Positions 28,770 through 36,069 of a DNA stretch of 64,000 nt are shown here, one piece after another. Within the stretch, counting starts at the first letter, position 1. Every line of letters starts with the position of its first letter. A program made the translations under genes and the position numbers. Source of the stretch: Halopseudomonas nanhaiensis (lineage in GTDB: Bacteria; Pseudomonadota; Gammaproteobacteria; Pseudomonadales; Pseudomonadaceae); NCBI RefSeq assembly GCF_020025155.1, contig NZ_CP073751.1, forward strand, positions 2,669,167 to 2,733,166, given 5' to 3'. The notes beneath the pieces were generated by a model. That model worked only from the letters and a program-made list of their open reading frames with translations. It searched no databases and was not told the DNA's origin.

Positions 28770-28922
28770 GGCATGTCGTCACTTAACTAACTAATTGGCG
28801 ACATGCCTCATGTCGTCAATAGTGAACATGCCCCTACTCTCAAACACGGCGTTCTGGCTCGGACATGTCTTTAGCAATTGGCGAGATGCTTTCGATGTCG
28901 TCAATCAATTGATTGACGACAT
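28770..28922. repeat. cluster of CATGTCGTCA-type repeats with a 28-bp perfect palindrome
   Basis: GGCATGTCGTCA (28770-28781), GGCGACATGCC (28797-28807), CATGTCGTCAAT (28809-28820) and GAACATGCCCC (28824-28834) lead to a perfect 28-base palindrome at 28895-28922 built from ATGTCGTCAATCAA and its complement. Copies occur in both orientations over about 150 bases, upstream of the AlpA-like gene. They look like binding sites of one repressor or of the recombination machinery. No gene in this stretch is convincing. Confidence 0.7.
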
Positions 28923-29035
28923 GCCCCTTATGTCGTGCCACAGCGTAGAGATAAAGGTCCCCGTCTCTCATTCGAAATGCCTTGAGCTGCCGTTTTTTTT
29001 AAGACTCGCCACACGCTGCTTCGAAGGTCGGTTGC

Positions 29036-29557
29036 TCAGCTAGGCTTCGGCTTGCTCTCGCTCACCCATTGATCACGGATCTCTTGAGCAGCGATAAGCG
29101 CTTGATCCATTCCGCCGTAGTTTTTTGCTGAAAAGTATCGTTGGTTAGGCTTTCCGAGCACTGCTTTTCGGACCAGATACCCTCCGGGTACACAAGTGAT
29201 GTAGCGCATGTCGATCTCGGCGGGTTCTAAGGCGGTGCGGTCGTTGCTGAGGTTGTTCGTGGCCTTTCCCTTATTGAGGTGTTCTTCTGCTTCGATCGGC
29301 CAAGCCTGCTTGTCCGCTTCCGACGTCCCGGCCGCATCGTCCCGTTTGCGCTTCTCTATCCACGAACCTGCGATACGATCCATGACCTCGGTTGGGATGG
29401 AGACGGTCACGCTCTCCTTCTGATTTTCCCAGCACCGTTCGAAGATGATCCCTGTGGGATCTTCGATCTTGAGAAACACGTCTTCGCTGCCGTGAGAGAA
29501 AAGCTCCTCATACAGATGAAATGCCGAGCCTGCGACGATGGAGATTTTGGTGCTCAT
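29036..29557 (-). CDS. hypothetical protein with AP2-like C-terminal domain
   Basis: This 173-residue protein is third in a tight minus-strand operon. The middle is charged (WIEKRKRDDAAGTSEADK). The C-terminal part (DMRYITCVPGGYLVRKAVLG, then NQRYFSAKNYGGMDQALIAAQE) has the strand-strand-helix pattern of bacterial AP2/ERF-like DNA-binding domains. Function is unknown. Nine bases separate it from the BPSL0761-family gene upstream. Confidence 0.65.
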   Translation of the reverse strand: MSTKISIVAGSAFHLYEELFSHGSEDVFLKIEDPTGIIFERCWENQKESVTVSIPTEVMDRIAGSWIEKRKRDDAAGTSEADKQAWPIEAEEHLNKGKATNNLSNDRTALEPAEIDMRYITCVPGGYLVRKAVLGKPNQRYFSAKNYGGMDQALIAAQEIRDQWVSESKPKPS

Positions 29558-29566
29558 GAACTGTTC

Positions 29567-29857
29567 CTACGGGGTTTCAGGACGGATCCGTTTAGGTATT
29601 GGCGTATCGCCGTCCCCTGGGTAGTCAAAGACGGGGCTCATCAAAAGCAGCGCCAAGCCTTGGTCATCAAGCACTGCCGAACTCAACTTCTCGTAAACTG
29701 CTGCCACGGACGCTAGATGGCGCTGCTCCGGGTAATGGCGCAGGAGAGCCTGTGCAGTTCGCCTGACATCGTCCGGCACCGCTAGGTTCTGCTTCAGGCT
29801 CAATAGGAATTCTCTTGTCTCCAGCACAGCTTTGGTCCGCTCATCTGGCATCGTCAT
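29567..29857 (-). CDS. BPSL0761-family small protein (copy 1)
   Basis: This 96-residue protein begins MTMPDERTKAVLETREFLLSL and has RRTAQALLRHYPEQRHL, the pattern of the BPSL0761 family, a small family of unknown function common in mobile DNA of Burkholderia and Pseudomonas. A paralogue is encoded at 39399-39656 in the copper element. Second gene of the three-gene operon: 12 bases after the first gene and nine before the third. Confidence 0.72.
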   Translation of the reverse strand: MTMPDERTKAVLETREFLLSLKQNLAVPDDVRRTAQALLRHYPEQRHLASVAAVYEKLSSAVLDDQGLALLLMSPVFDYPGDGDTPIPKRIRPETP

Positions 29858-29869
29858 TGGCCAGACCCT

Positions 29870-30358
29870 TCATCGCTCGTCATCGTCACCGACAAAAACC
29901 ACCGGCTTGGGCTTGGTATTCAGATACGTGGTTTTGCGTCTCAACGAAGCTGCCTCCTCGGGAGTCCCCTGGAACGAATGGCCTGGATCCAGGTATTGCT
30001 TACCTCCTGTGCAGGTGAACAGCCGCGAGACCCTACCGTCCTCGGTTCTGCCTTCCTCAACCTGCTCAATGAACCCCAGCTCCATGTCATAACTAGCGGA
30101 CGCCTGTCTGGGCAGAAGAATGCTTATTCCATGGCTCGCGACACCGGGTTCAACCAGTCTGAGCGCGTCGTCGAACTGACTCACGAGAAACCGTTGCCAA
30201 TTCGCCTCCCCTTCCTCCACGTCATAGAGAACTTCGACGATGTAGATCGGAATATTCAGGCCCAGCTCGACCATCGCGTAAAACCGCTCGCCCATGGGGA
30301 GTACGCCTTTGTCGAGGAAATCGTTGATCAGCCAGCTTGCGTGGGTCGTGAAAATCAC
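29870..30358 (-). CDS. hypothetical protein, first gene of a controller-linked operon
   Basis: This 162-residue protein begins with GTG at 30358, with GGAGGA five bases upstream. I do not recognise the family. It starts IFTTHASWLINDFLDKG, has no signal peptide or membrane helix, and is acidic at the end (VVFVGDDDER). It is divergent from the controller-type regulator gene, and the C-box lies between them, so it may be under that regulator. It is followed closely by the BPSL0761-family and AP2-like genes. Confidence 0.6.
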   Translation of the reverse strand: MIFTTHASWLINDFLDKGVLPMGERFYAMVELGLNIPIYIVEVLYDVEEGEANWQRFLVSQFDDALRLVEPGVASHGISILLPRQASASYDMELGFIEQVEEGRTEDGRVSRLFTCTGGKQYLDPGHSFQGTPEEAASLRRKTTYLNTKPKPVVFVGDDDER

Positions 30359-30425
30359 TAGGTCCTCCGTTGGAATACTGTCGGCACGAACTGGCTTGCC
30401 GAACCGTGCGCCGCATCATACCGCA

Positions 30426-30450
30426 GACTATAGTCCGTAGACCATGAGTC
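30426..30450. promoter_or_regulatory. C-box (controller protein operator)
   Basis: GACTATAGTC (30426-30435) is followed after CGTA by GACCATGAGTC (30440-30450). This double GAC-GTC palindrome matches the operators bound by controller (C) proteins of restriction-modification systems such as C.AhdI. It lies 22 bases upstream of the small regulator gene and about 70 bases from the divergent operon. No restriction or methylase gene is present in the window. Confidence 0.75.
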
Positions 30451-30472
30451 GCACCAGTGGTGTTCTGCGCTC

Positions 30473-30709
30473 ATGGAACAACAGAAACCTATCCAGGCCG
30501 CGTTTGGCTCAGTGCTGCGTACTTCGCGTCGCAATGCGGGGCTGTCTCAGGAAGCGTTGGCGCTCGATTGCGGACTCGATCGCACCTACATCTCGCTGCT
30601 TGAACGCGGCCTCCGGCAACCAACCCTGGAGTCCCTTTTCGCGATAGGTAGAAGCTTGCGCGTCGCACCTCATCAGCTCGTTAAGAAGGTCGAAGATTCA
30701 CTGAGCTAA
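30473..30709 (+). CDS. controller-type XRE helix-turn-helix regulator
   Basis: This 78-residue protein is a single XRE helix-turn-helix domain. AFGSVLRTSRRNAGLSQEALALDCGLDRTYISLLERGLRQPTLESL has the size and spacing of C proteins that control restriction-modification genes. With the C-box just upstream it probably activates, then represses, its own promoter and may act on the divergent three-gene operon. An overlapping start at 30444 is in another frame and rejected. Confidence 0.8.
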   Translation: MEQQKPIQAAFGSVLRTSRRNAGLSQEALALDCGLDRTYISLLERGLRQPTLESLFAIGRSLRVAPHQLVKKVEDSLS

Positions 30710-30908
30710 TCAAGCTCCGTTCTTGCCAGTGGAATTGCCCTATTCCGATAATTAGACGACCCACGTCCCTACCACCTCACCGTACGCTTCCCATCCTGGG
30801 GTGCGCTTGCTGCTTTGACGTTTGTTGAGAGAATCCCCGGTATACGGTTGCCAGGCCTGACGAAACGGACCTCGGCGGCTCTTGCTCAACATGCCGGTTT
30901 CCTGATTG

Positions 30909-32213
30909 ATGCCTCGTATCGCTAAAGAATTATCCGCAACGGAAGTCAGACGATTGACCGCTCCGGGGCTCTACGCCGTTGGAGGCGTACCGGGGCTTTT
31001 GCTCCAGGTCGGCTCCGGACAATCACGCTCCTGGGTCCTACGCACCATGGTCGGAAGCAGACGTCGAGACATTGGTTTGGGCGGTTTTCCCGCTGTGACC
31101 CTGGCCGATGCACGGCTCACCGCTCGGGAGATGCGAGATTCGATTCGCTCCGGCATTGATCCCATCGAGGAGCGCAAGCAGGCCAAGGCCTCGCTTGTGG
31201 CCAGTCAGGCGCAAAGGCGCACCTTCGCCGAGCTGGCTCGCGAGGTGTATGCGGTCAAGCAGCTGGAGTTTAAAAACGCAAAGCACTCAGCCCAATGGAT
31301 CAATACGCTCGAAACCTATGCGTTCCCGCACTTCGGTGATCGGGCCATCGCTGAAATCAGCGCTGACGATGTCCTTGGCGCGCTTCGCGATCTCTGGTTG
31401 ACTAAGAACGAAACCGCTACACGTGTCCGCCAGCGGATGGATAATGTGTTCACCTACGCCATCCAGAATCGCTACTGCAGCGGCCCTAGTCCGGCATCTT
31501 GGGCGGAGTCGCTGAAGGGCCGGCTGCCGGACCCTTCCAAGCTGGTCAAGAAAGCCGGAGGGAAGAAACACCATCCGCGTGTGTCGATCGAGGCGGTGCC
31601 GGGCTTCATGAAAGACCTCATGACACGAGAATCTGTCAGTGCTCGCGCCCTCGCCTTCGCCGTTCTCACCGCAGCACGATCTGGCGAAATTCGAAGCGCC
31701 GCCTGGGATGAAATCGATCTTCAAAGTCGTGTCTGGACCGTGCCGGCTGAACGGATGAAATCCGGTCGGCTGCATAGGGTGCCGCTGTCGAGCGAGGCTG
31801 TACGTCTGCTCGAATCCTGCTCTCGCACGCGCGGATCGAGGCTTATATTTCCCGGCAAGGGTGGCAATCCGTTGTCCGATAACACGCTGTCGAAACTGAT
31901 CAAGAACATGCACGAGCAGGCCGTGAAAAAGGGCGGCACGGGATATATCGACAAACAACAAGGGCGCATCGCGACTCCGCATGGCACGGCTCGTAGTACG
32001 TTTAAGGACTGGTCGCGACGCAACACCAGTTATCGCATGCCCAGCGGCGATGTGAGCAGCTTTCCGGATGAGTGGGCTGAGCTGGCTCTAGCTCACGTCA
32101 ATGATGACGCCACCCGAGCGGCTTATGCTCGGGACGAGCTACTCGAAGAGCGACGGATTCTTATGCAGGCTTGGGCCGATTATGTGATGTCTGGCCAGGG
32201 GAAGCGGCGCTGA
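30909..32213 (+). CDS. tyrosine integrase, P4/IntA type with DUF4102 arm-binding domain
   Basis: This 434-residue recombinase has an N-terminal arm-binding domain (LTAPGLYAVGGVPGLLLQVGS, RRDIGLGGFPAVTLADAR), a core-binding domain (TFAELAREVYAVKQ) and a catalytic domain. The first catalytic Arg is in LTAARSGEIRSAAW, the His-Arg box in ATPHGTARSTFKDW, and a late His with Tyr in LALAHVNDDATRAAYAR. Such integrases insert islands and satellite phages, often at tRNA genes. A TTG precedes the ATG in frame; the ATG is taken. It probably moved the 26.6-33.5 kb island. Confidence 0.9.
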   Translation: MPRIAKELSATEVRRLTAPGLYAVGGVPGLLLQVGSGQSRSWVLRTMVGSRRRDIGLGGFPAVTLADARLTAREMRDSIRSGIDPIEERKQAKASLVASQAQRRTFAELAREVYAVKQLEFKNAKHSAQWINTLETYAFPHFGDRAIAEISADDVLGALRDLWLTKNETATRVRQRMDNVFTYAIQNRYCSGPSPASWAESLKGRLPDPSKLVKKAGGKKHHPRVSIEAVPGFMKDLMTRESVSARALAFAVLTAARSGEIRSAAWDEIDLQSRVWTVPAERMKSGRLHRVPLSSEAVRLLESCSRTRGSRLIFPGKGGNPLSDNTLSKLIKNMHEQAVKKGGTGYIDKQQGRIATPHGTARSTFKDWSRRNTSYRMPSGDVSSFPDEWAELALAHVNDDATRAAYARDELLEERRILMQAWADYVMSGQGKRR

Positions 32214-32236
32214 GTTCAGCGCTCGCCTCGGACTGA

Positions 32237-32557
32237 TTACGACTGGGAGCGTTTCTCGCGCTCCGCCTTCATGAATGGCTTCGGCGGCGTTCCGGCCTTG
32301 TCACATAGCTTCCACAACTCAACCAGCGCATAGTAGTGGTTCGCTAGGGTGGTATCGGCCAGCTGCATCATCCGTTCACTGCGCCAATAGCGAATCACCT
32401 GTCTGGCACCGATTTGCAGAGGCGAGGTGAGACCCTCCGATGCGCAGAACTGTGCAAACTGGATCATCCTCGCGTGCTGCTGCCTGCGGTTTTTTTTGCC
32501 GCCTTTCTTGCGATAGGCCCTGGTGCGTTGGTGAACTGCCTGGATTAGCGGGTGCAT
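32237..32557 (-). CDS. small integrase-associated protein (SAM-like core-binding domain only)
   Basis: This 106-residue basic protein (RTRAYRKKGGKKNRRQQHARM) has a helical part, QFAQFCASEGLTSPLQIGARQVIRYWRSE, like the N-terminal core-binding domain of a phage integrase, but no catalytic domain. It overlaps the upstream integrase-domain gene by 13 bases and is coupled to it. A split or accessory factor of the larger recombinase is likely. No catalytic tyrosine or arginine set is present. Confidence 0.6.
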   Translation of the reverse strand: MHPLIQAVHQRTRAYRKKGGKKNRRQQHARMIQFAQFCASEGLTSPLQIGARQVIRYWRSERMMQLADTTLANHYYALVELWKLCDKAGTPPKPFMKAEREKRSQS

Positions 32558-33492
32558 CGCAGGCCTCCTACATACGCAGCTACGACGCTGATCCGATTAT
32601 GGCCCAGCTCACGGGAAATGATGCGTCGGGCATCATGATCGATCTGCCGGTCAACAATCCGTCCTGAAACCACCGGCGCGGGATGACCGGTCAGCTCGGC
32701 GTAACGCCGACAGGCATAGGCCGCTCGCAGGTCATGGTATTTGTGGATACGGTGCGCCTTCAGCGTTAACCGCGCTGCCTTGAGTTGCCCCTCTCTAAAG
32801 TTTTTCCAGTCGAGATCCGACGGTATTACTGATCTCCCCTGGCTCTGGACGCTCGCAGCGGTTCGTAGGGCGGCGAACTGATCTATACGGATCACGGGCA
32901 CGGTTCTGGATCTGCCACCTTTGGTGCCGTCAGTCACGTCGATCGAACCGTGCATTTCCGCCTGCCTCAGTGCTTTCGCGGCATCAAGCAGCGAAGCTTC
33001 CTTAAGGCGCAAGCCAAGGCTTTTGGCGAGAAGCGTTACTGCAGCTGCTGCGGTTTGCCCCTTGCTCCGCATGTCCTCGACCGCTGACTGCACATCTGCA
33101 TCATCCATCCCGGACGGGGCGAATCTTCGAACAGCCACGCGCCGCGCGATGCCGCAGTCAGCCACCGGCTTGACTGTGCGCCAAGACCGATTGGCCAAAT
33201 GCATGACGGTATTCACCGCACTAACCAACCGCTGCGCGTACGCCGCGGCGTAGAGGTCGTCTAGCACATCGTCAGCCAGACCCTCTCCGTACGATTTCAC
33301 CAAATCGAAGGTGATCTGTTCGAGGCGTCTGATGCCCAGTTCGTAGGCATGCTCGGCGAACTTCAGCCACGCCTGATCGACACTGGCAATTGACTGGAAA
33401 GAAAGGGACTTCTTAGCTGCTTCTCTGTTGAGCAGCAGGCGCCCCGCTGCTCGCATGTTTCGGGTTCCAACTCCGGCATTTCGCATAGTCAT
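32545..33492 (-). CDS. integrase-domain (Integrase_1-type) tyrosine recombinase
   Basis: This 315-residue protein has a helical N-terminal half (FQSIASVDQAWLKFAEHAYEL, VNTVMHLANRSW) and a catalytic half. Arg I is in KSLGLRLKEASLLDA, the His-Arg box in IHKYHDLRAAYACRRY, and the second His with the nucleophilic Tyr in SRELGHNRISVVAAYVGG. It matches the integrase-domain family found in Pseudomonas and Burkholderia islands. It forms an overlapping pair with the small gene at 32237-32557 and faces the P4-type integrase. Which of the two sets is active is unknown. Confidence 0.8.
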   Translation of the reverse strand: MTMRNAGVGTRNMRAAGRLLLNREAAKKSLSFQSIASVDQAWLKFAEHAYELGIRRLEQITFDLVKSYGEGLADDVLDDLYAAAYAQRLVSAVNTVMHLANRSWRTVKPVADCGIARRVAVRRFAPSGMDDADVQSAVEDMRSKGQTAAAAVTLLAKSLGLRLKEASLLDAAKALRQAEMHGSIDVTDGTKGGRSRTVPVIRIDQFAALRTAASVQSQGRSVIPSDLDWKNFREGQLKAARLTLKAHRIHKYHDLRAAYACRRYAELTGHPAPVVSGRIVDRQIDHDARRIISRELGHNRISVVAAYVGGLRCTR

Positions 33493-34735
33493 AAAAATAC
33501 TTCGATCGATGCATAGTGAGGGGGCCGCCGCCGTACAGTTCGGTCATGAGCTGTCTGACGACCCCGGTTATTTTTCGCTCATGGCCGAAAAACCGTACGG
33601 TCAGTTCTGTTTGCGCTCGATTCGTTCGAGGCGGACGCAAGCGAGTGACGTTAAGTGCGGGTGTCACAGTCCCGGTATTTGCGATTGCCACGTTTCTTTC
33701 TCCTACAGGTGCTGGCCGGGCGCGCTACGCCCCGAGATGGGGACGAGCAACCTATCCGCGGATGAAGTTATGGACGTATGGAAGTGCTTTTCACGCGTTT
33801 TCACGCTGCGAGCGTTGGCTGGAAGCCCCGGGAGTCGGCGTCTCCAGAGGTTTTTTTTCAATCCGTTACTGTCGAGACGATCTCTTCGAACGGCGGGGTC
33901 GCTTAGGCTTCAGTCGCTTGGTTACGATCATAGGATCGGGACACTTGGCATGGGCTTATCGGGGTCGGTAGAACAACCGTTTATTGGAGGCTGGACGGGG
34001 CCAGCACTTAGGGAAGTGAGCAGAAGCTCGTATTGCTAATACATCGATTTGAATAGCCGGACGGACCGGCGTGAGAAAAAGCTGTTTGTTTCGAGCGCCC
34101 AGCTAGCGCTGCTGAGCCTGGATCAGCCAGGACTCGGGTCGAACGTGCGCAGTATAGACGCGCCTCCTGCGGTAGGTGATGGCTGTAATTCACCTTTTTT
34201 CGCAATAGGACCGCTAGCAACCAAAGCGGTGGACGTTTGGGGGCTCGCTATCTGCTGCCTCGTGCCGGCGGGAGTCGGTTTAACGAAGAGCCATCTAGCC
34301 GGATAATGTACTGGTGCGTCGAAGTGTACCTGTAGGTTCACAATGAGTACCTTTCGCTATCGAAACGCATGCACTCGATGTAACGGTTCACGATGAAGGA
34401 CTGACAAAGGTAGCCGTTGTGAACCTACAGGTTCACAACGGCTACCTTTATAGAAATCGGAAGACCCGACCCCGACACTTCCGATCTGCGGTTGACGAAC
34501 CGCTCAGCTTTCATACATTACGTTCCTGCGGAGCCACCAACGACTGCTAGGCTTGTGCTCGATTTTGAGAACTACGCCCTGCCCTCCTACGATTTAACAC
34601 GTTACGCTTCGCCCCTCAGACGAAGTATCACCAGCGCAGCGTGACCGACCTCTCTATCGGATTAGCTCATCCGCAGCGGCACTAGCAGTCCTCCTGGCTG
34701 AATGCCTTTTCTCGTTGAAGGCGAAAGGAGTCGCT
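33493..34735. other. 1.2-kb stretch without a convincing gene
   Basis: Short frames occur on both strands (for example 33413-33691 minus and 34123-34341 minus), but none has a good start, family pattern or neighbour support. The one clear structure is the repeat and palindrome cluster at 34323-34449. The rest may be decayed island DNA. Confidence 0.55.
34323..34449. repeat. operator-like repeats and a 44-bp palindrome
   Basis: Bases 34406-34449 form a near-perfect palindrome: 21-base arms starting AAAGGTAGCCGTTGTGAACC, two-base centre. Its core TGTGAACCTACAGGTTCACA (34418-34437) recurs, inverted and with two changes, at 34323-34342. The half-site GGTTCAC(A/G)ATGA occurs at 34335-34346 and 34385-34396, 50 bases apart. 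This suggests several sites for one protein, either a regulator or a recombinase. Terminator use is possible for the large hairpin but its T-run is short. Confidence 0.7.
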
Positions 34736-34978
34736 ATGCAGCCCAGCCAGACTGAGCGGACTGAACGCACGTTTATGATCTTTGGAATCTGCGCGCTGGT
34801 CGTTCTGCTGACCATCGGAGCCGCAGCCGTCGACGCATTCGTGCGAGGTGTTGCTCCAGACGAAATTGTGCGAGCGCTATTTGCAGGCGAAGCCGCTGTT
34901 CTATTTTATCCAACCACCATGCTTTGCCTTGCATGCTTCTGGATGGTTCTCTATTTGCGGCTGGGACGCGAATCATGA
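34736..34978 (+). CDS. small two-helix membrane protein
   Basis: This 80-residue protein with two membrane helices (FMIFGICALVVLLTIGAAAV and AAVLFYPTTMLCLACFWMVLYL) is separated by a short loop containing DAFVRGVAPDEIV. AAAGGAG lies five bases before the ATG, which favours real translation. I do not recognise the family. It lies just upstream of the GacA box, on the same strand. Confidence 0.6.
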   Translation: MQPSQTERTERTFMIFGICALVVLLTIGAAAVDAFVRGVAPDEIVRALFAGEAAVLFYPTTMLCLACFWMVLYLRLGRES

Positions 34979-34988
34979 CGGGCGCTGA

Positions 34989-35006
34989 TGTAAGCCTTTA
35001 CTTACC
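34989..35006 (+). promoter_or_regulatory. GacA upstream activating sequence
   Basis: TGTAAGCCTTTACTTACC matches the GacA box TGTAAG-N6-CTTACA at 11 of 12 defined bases. Its centre is about 65 bases before the inferred start of the small RNA, the spacing known for rsm genes of Pseudomonas. A weak -10 (TAACCT, 35051-35056) without a clear -35 fits an activated promoter. Confidence 0.85.
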
Positions 35007-35062
35007 GGATGCGGTGTCAATCGCTTCTGGTCGAACTGTTCATTCAAGCCTAACCTTGCGCT

Positions 35063-35199
35063 TAGGGATGAGGCAGGAATCCACCGGATAGGGTTACGGA
35101 AAACGCCAGGACGGCAGACCTCAAGGATGACCAAGGACGGATCGGTCAGCTTGGATGACCGGAAGAATCGAAAGAACCTCGCTTCGGCGAGGTTTTTTT
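35063..35199 (+). ncRNA. RsmX/Y/Z-type regulatory small RNA
   Basis: About 137 bases lie between the inferred start and an intrinsic terminator and hold ten GGA motifs (starting at 35066, 35076, 35086, 35098, 35109, 35125, 35135, 35139, 35153 and 35161), mostly 10-16 bases apart. Two are exposed in clear hairpin loops: GCC-AGGAC-GGC (35105-35115) and GGTCA-GCTTGGA-TGACC (35144-35160). Such RNAs sequester the RsmA/CsrA translational repressor. With the GacA box upstream, this is probably part of the Gac/Rsm cascade. Size and layout agree with RsmX, RsmY and RsmZ. The start is inferred, and which paralogue it is cannot be told. Confidence 0.82.
35175..35199 (+). terminator. intrinsic terminator of the Rsm-type RNA
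   Basis: AACCTCGC pairs with GCGAGGTT around a TTCG tetraloop, followed by five further T bases. It ends the GGA-rich transcript and isolates umuD from upstream transcription. Confidence 0.93.
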
Positions 35200-35304
35200 A
35201 TGCGCGATGCGAGAGTAGCGCGGTAGACCATCGCATCAGCACCACTTCGAAACGTTCATCGGCGGCCTCGCGAAGCTCGTTGTGACAAATGCAACGGCGT
35301 TATA

Positions 35305-35320
35305 CTGTATGCACATACAG
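35305..35320. promoter_or_regulatory. LexA box (SOS operator) for umuDC
   Basis: CTGTATGCACATACAG is a 16-base LexA box with perfect CTG and CAG ends, overlapping a TATACT -10-like element (35301-35306) and lying 20 bases before the umuD start. It places umuD, and formerly umuC, under SOS control. Confidence 0.92.
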
Positions 35321-35340
35321 TACTAGCAAAGGCATGCGTC

Positions 35341-35778
35341 ATGAGCACTGCAGATATTCTTGCGCCCCTTGGTAGCTCCGCCATCGAGCTTCCCTTTTTT
35401 TCAGCCCGGGTTCCTGCCGGGTTTCCTAGCCCTGCTCAAGACCACATGGAGCAGTCGATTTCATTGGATGCGTTGCTGGATATCGATGCCCCGCATACCT
35501 ATCTGGTGCGGGCCCATGGCGACAGCATGGTCGGAGCAGGCATCTTCGACGAAGACGTGCTGATCGTCAGCCGCGCCGCCACGCCGAAGCACGGCGACAT
35601 CATCATCGCAGCTATCAATGGCGACACGTTCGTGAAGCGCCTGACGTTCCAGTCAGGCCAGGTCGTGCTCTGTTCAGAAAATCCCAAGTACCCGCCACGC
35701 TATATCCTGGAAGGCGATGAGCTGCTGGTATGGGGCGTTGTGACCGACAGCATCCGCCGGCACGGTAACCATGCCTGA
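35341..35778 (+). CDS. umuD: UmuD/RulA-type SOS mutagenesis protein (S24 peptidase)
   Basis: This 145-residue protein is a LexA-like serine protease that self-cleaves on RecA filaments to give UmuD', a subunit of DNA polymerase V. The cleavage region is in SARVPAGFPSPAQD. The catalytic Ser is in VRAHGDSMVGAGIFD and the Lys in GDTFVKRLTFQ. It overlaps umuC by eight bases. With umuC broken, UmuD here may lack its partner unless another copy exists. Confidence 0.95.
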   Translation: MSTADILAPLGSSAIELPFFSARVPAGFPSPAQDHMEQSISLDALLDIDAPHTYLVRAHGDSMVGAGIFDEDVLIVSRAATPKHGDIIIAAINGDTFVKRLTFQSGQVVLCSENPKYPPRYILEGDELLVWGVVTDSIRRHGNHA

Positions 35779-36013
35779 CCGTGCCATAGCTCTTATTGAC
35801 TGCAACTCGTTCTATGCTTCATGCGAAAGAGTTTTTCGGCCCGATTTGCTTCGGACCCCTATCGTTGTGCTAAGCAACAACGATGGCTGCGTCATTGCCC
35901 GGTCAGCCGATGCCAAGCCGTTCGTGAAAATGGGTGCGCCGTATTTTCAGATCAAGGACGTATTGCGACAGCACGGCATCCTGGCCTTCTCCAGTAACTA
36001 CGAGCTGTATTAA
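35771..36013 (+). pseudogene. umuC: umuC 5' fragment, interrupted by mobile element
   Basis: The first 80 residues of the Y-family polymerase UmuC/RulB are present: LIDCNSFYASCERVFRPDL (with a metal-binding Asp), VVLSNNDGCVIARS and ILAFSSNYELY. The frame then meets a TAA at once, inside the element end. The missing remainder, beginning GDMSERVMS, resumes in frame at 55929. The fragment alone would lack most of the palm, the thumb and the little finger, so it is inactive. Confidence 0.95.
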
Positions 36014-36069
36014 GTTAAGTGGAATGCTTTTGAGCTAGTCTGATTTCGTTGACGCTCAGGGGACGCCCC

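Noticed and set aside
30426-30709. A complete restriction-modification system, suggested by the C-box and controller-type regulator
   Set aside because: No methyltransferase motifs (such as DPPY or PCQ) or nuclease motifs occur in the neighbouring proteins.
33413-33691. Possible 92-residue minus-strand gene (contains LTVRFFGHERKITGVVRQL)
   Set aside because: It overlaps the start of the integrase-domain gene by 80 bases and has no clear ribosome site or known family. It is the best candidate in this stretch but not supported enough to list.
34123-34341. Minus-strand frame of 72 residues starting in the repeat cluster
   Set aside because: The GTG start lies within the palindromic site and the composition is not coding-like.
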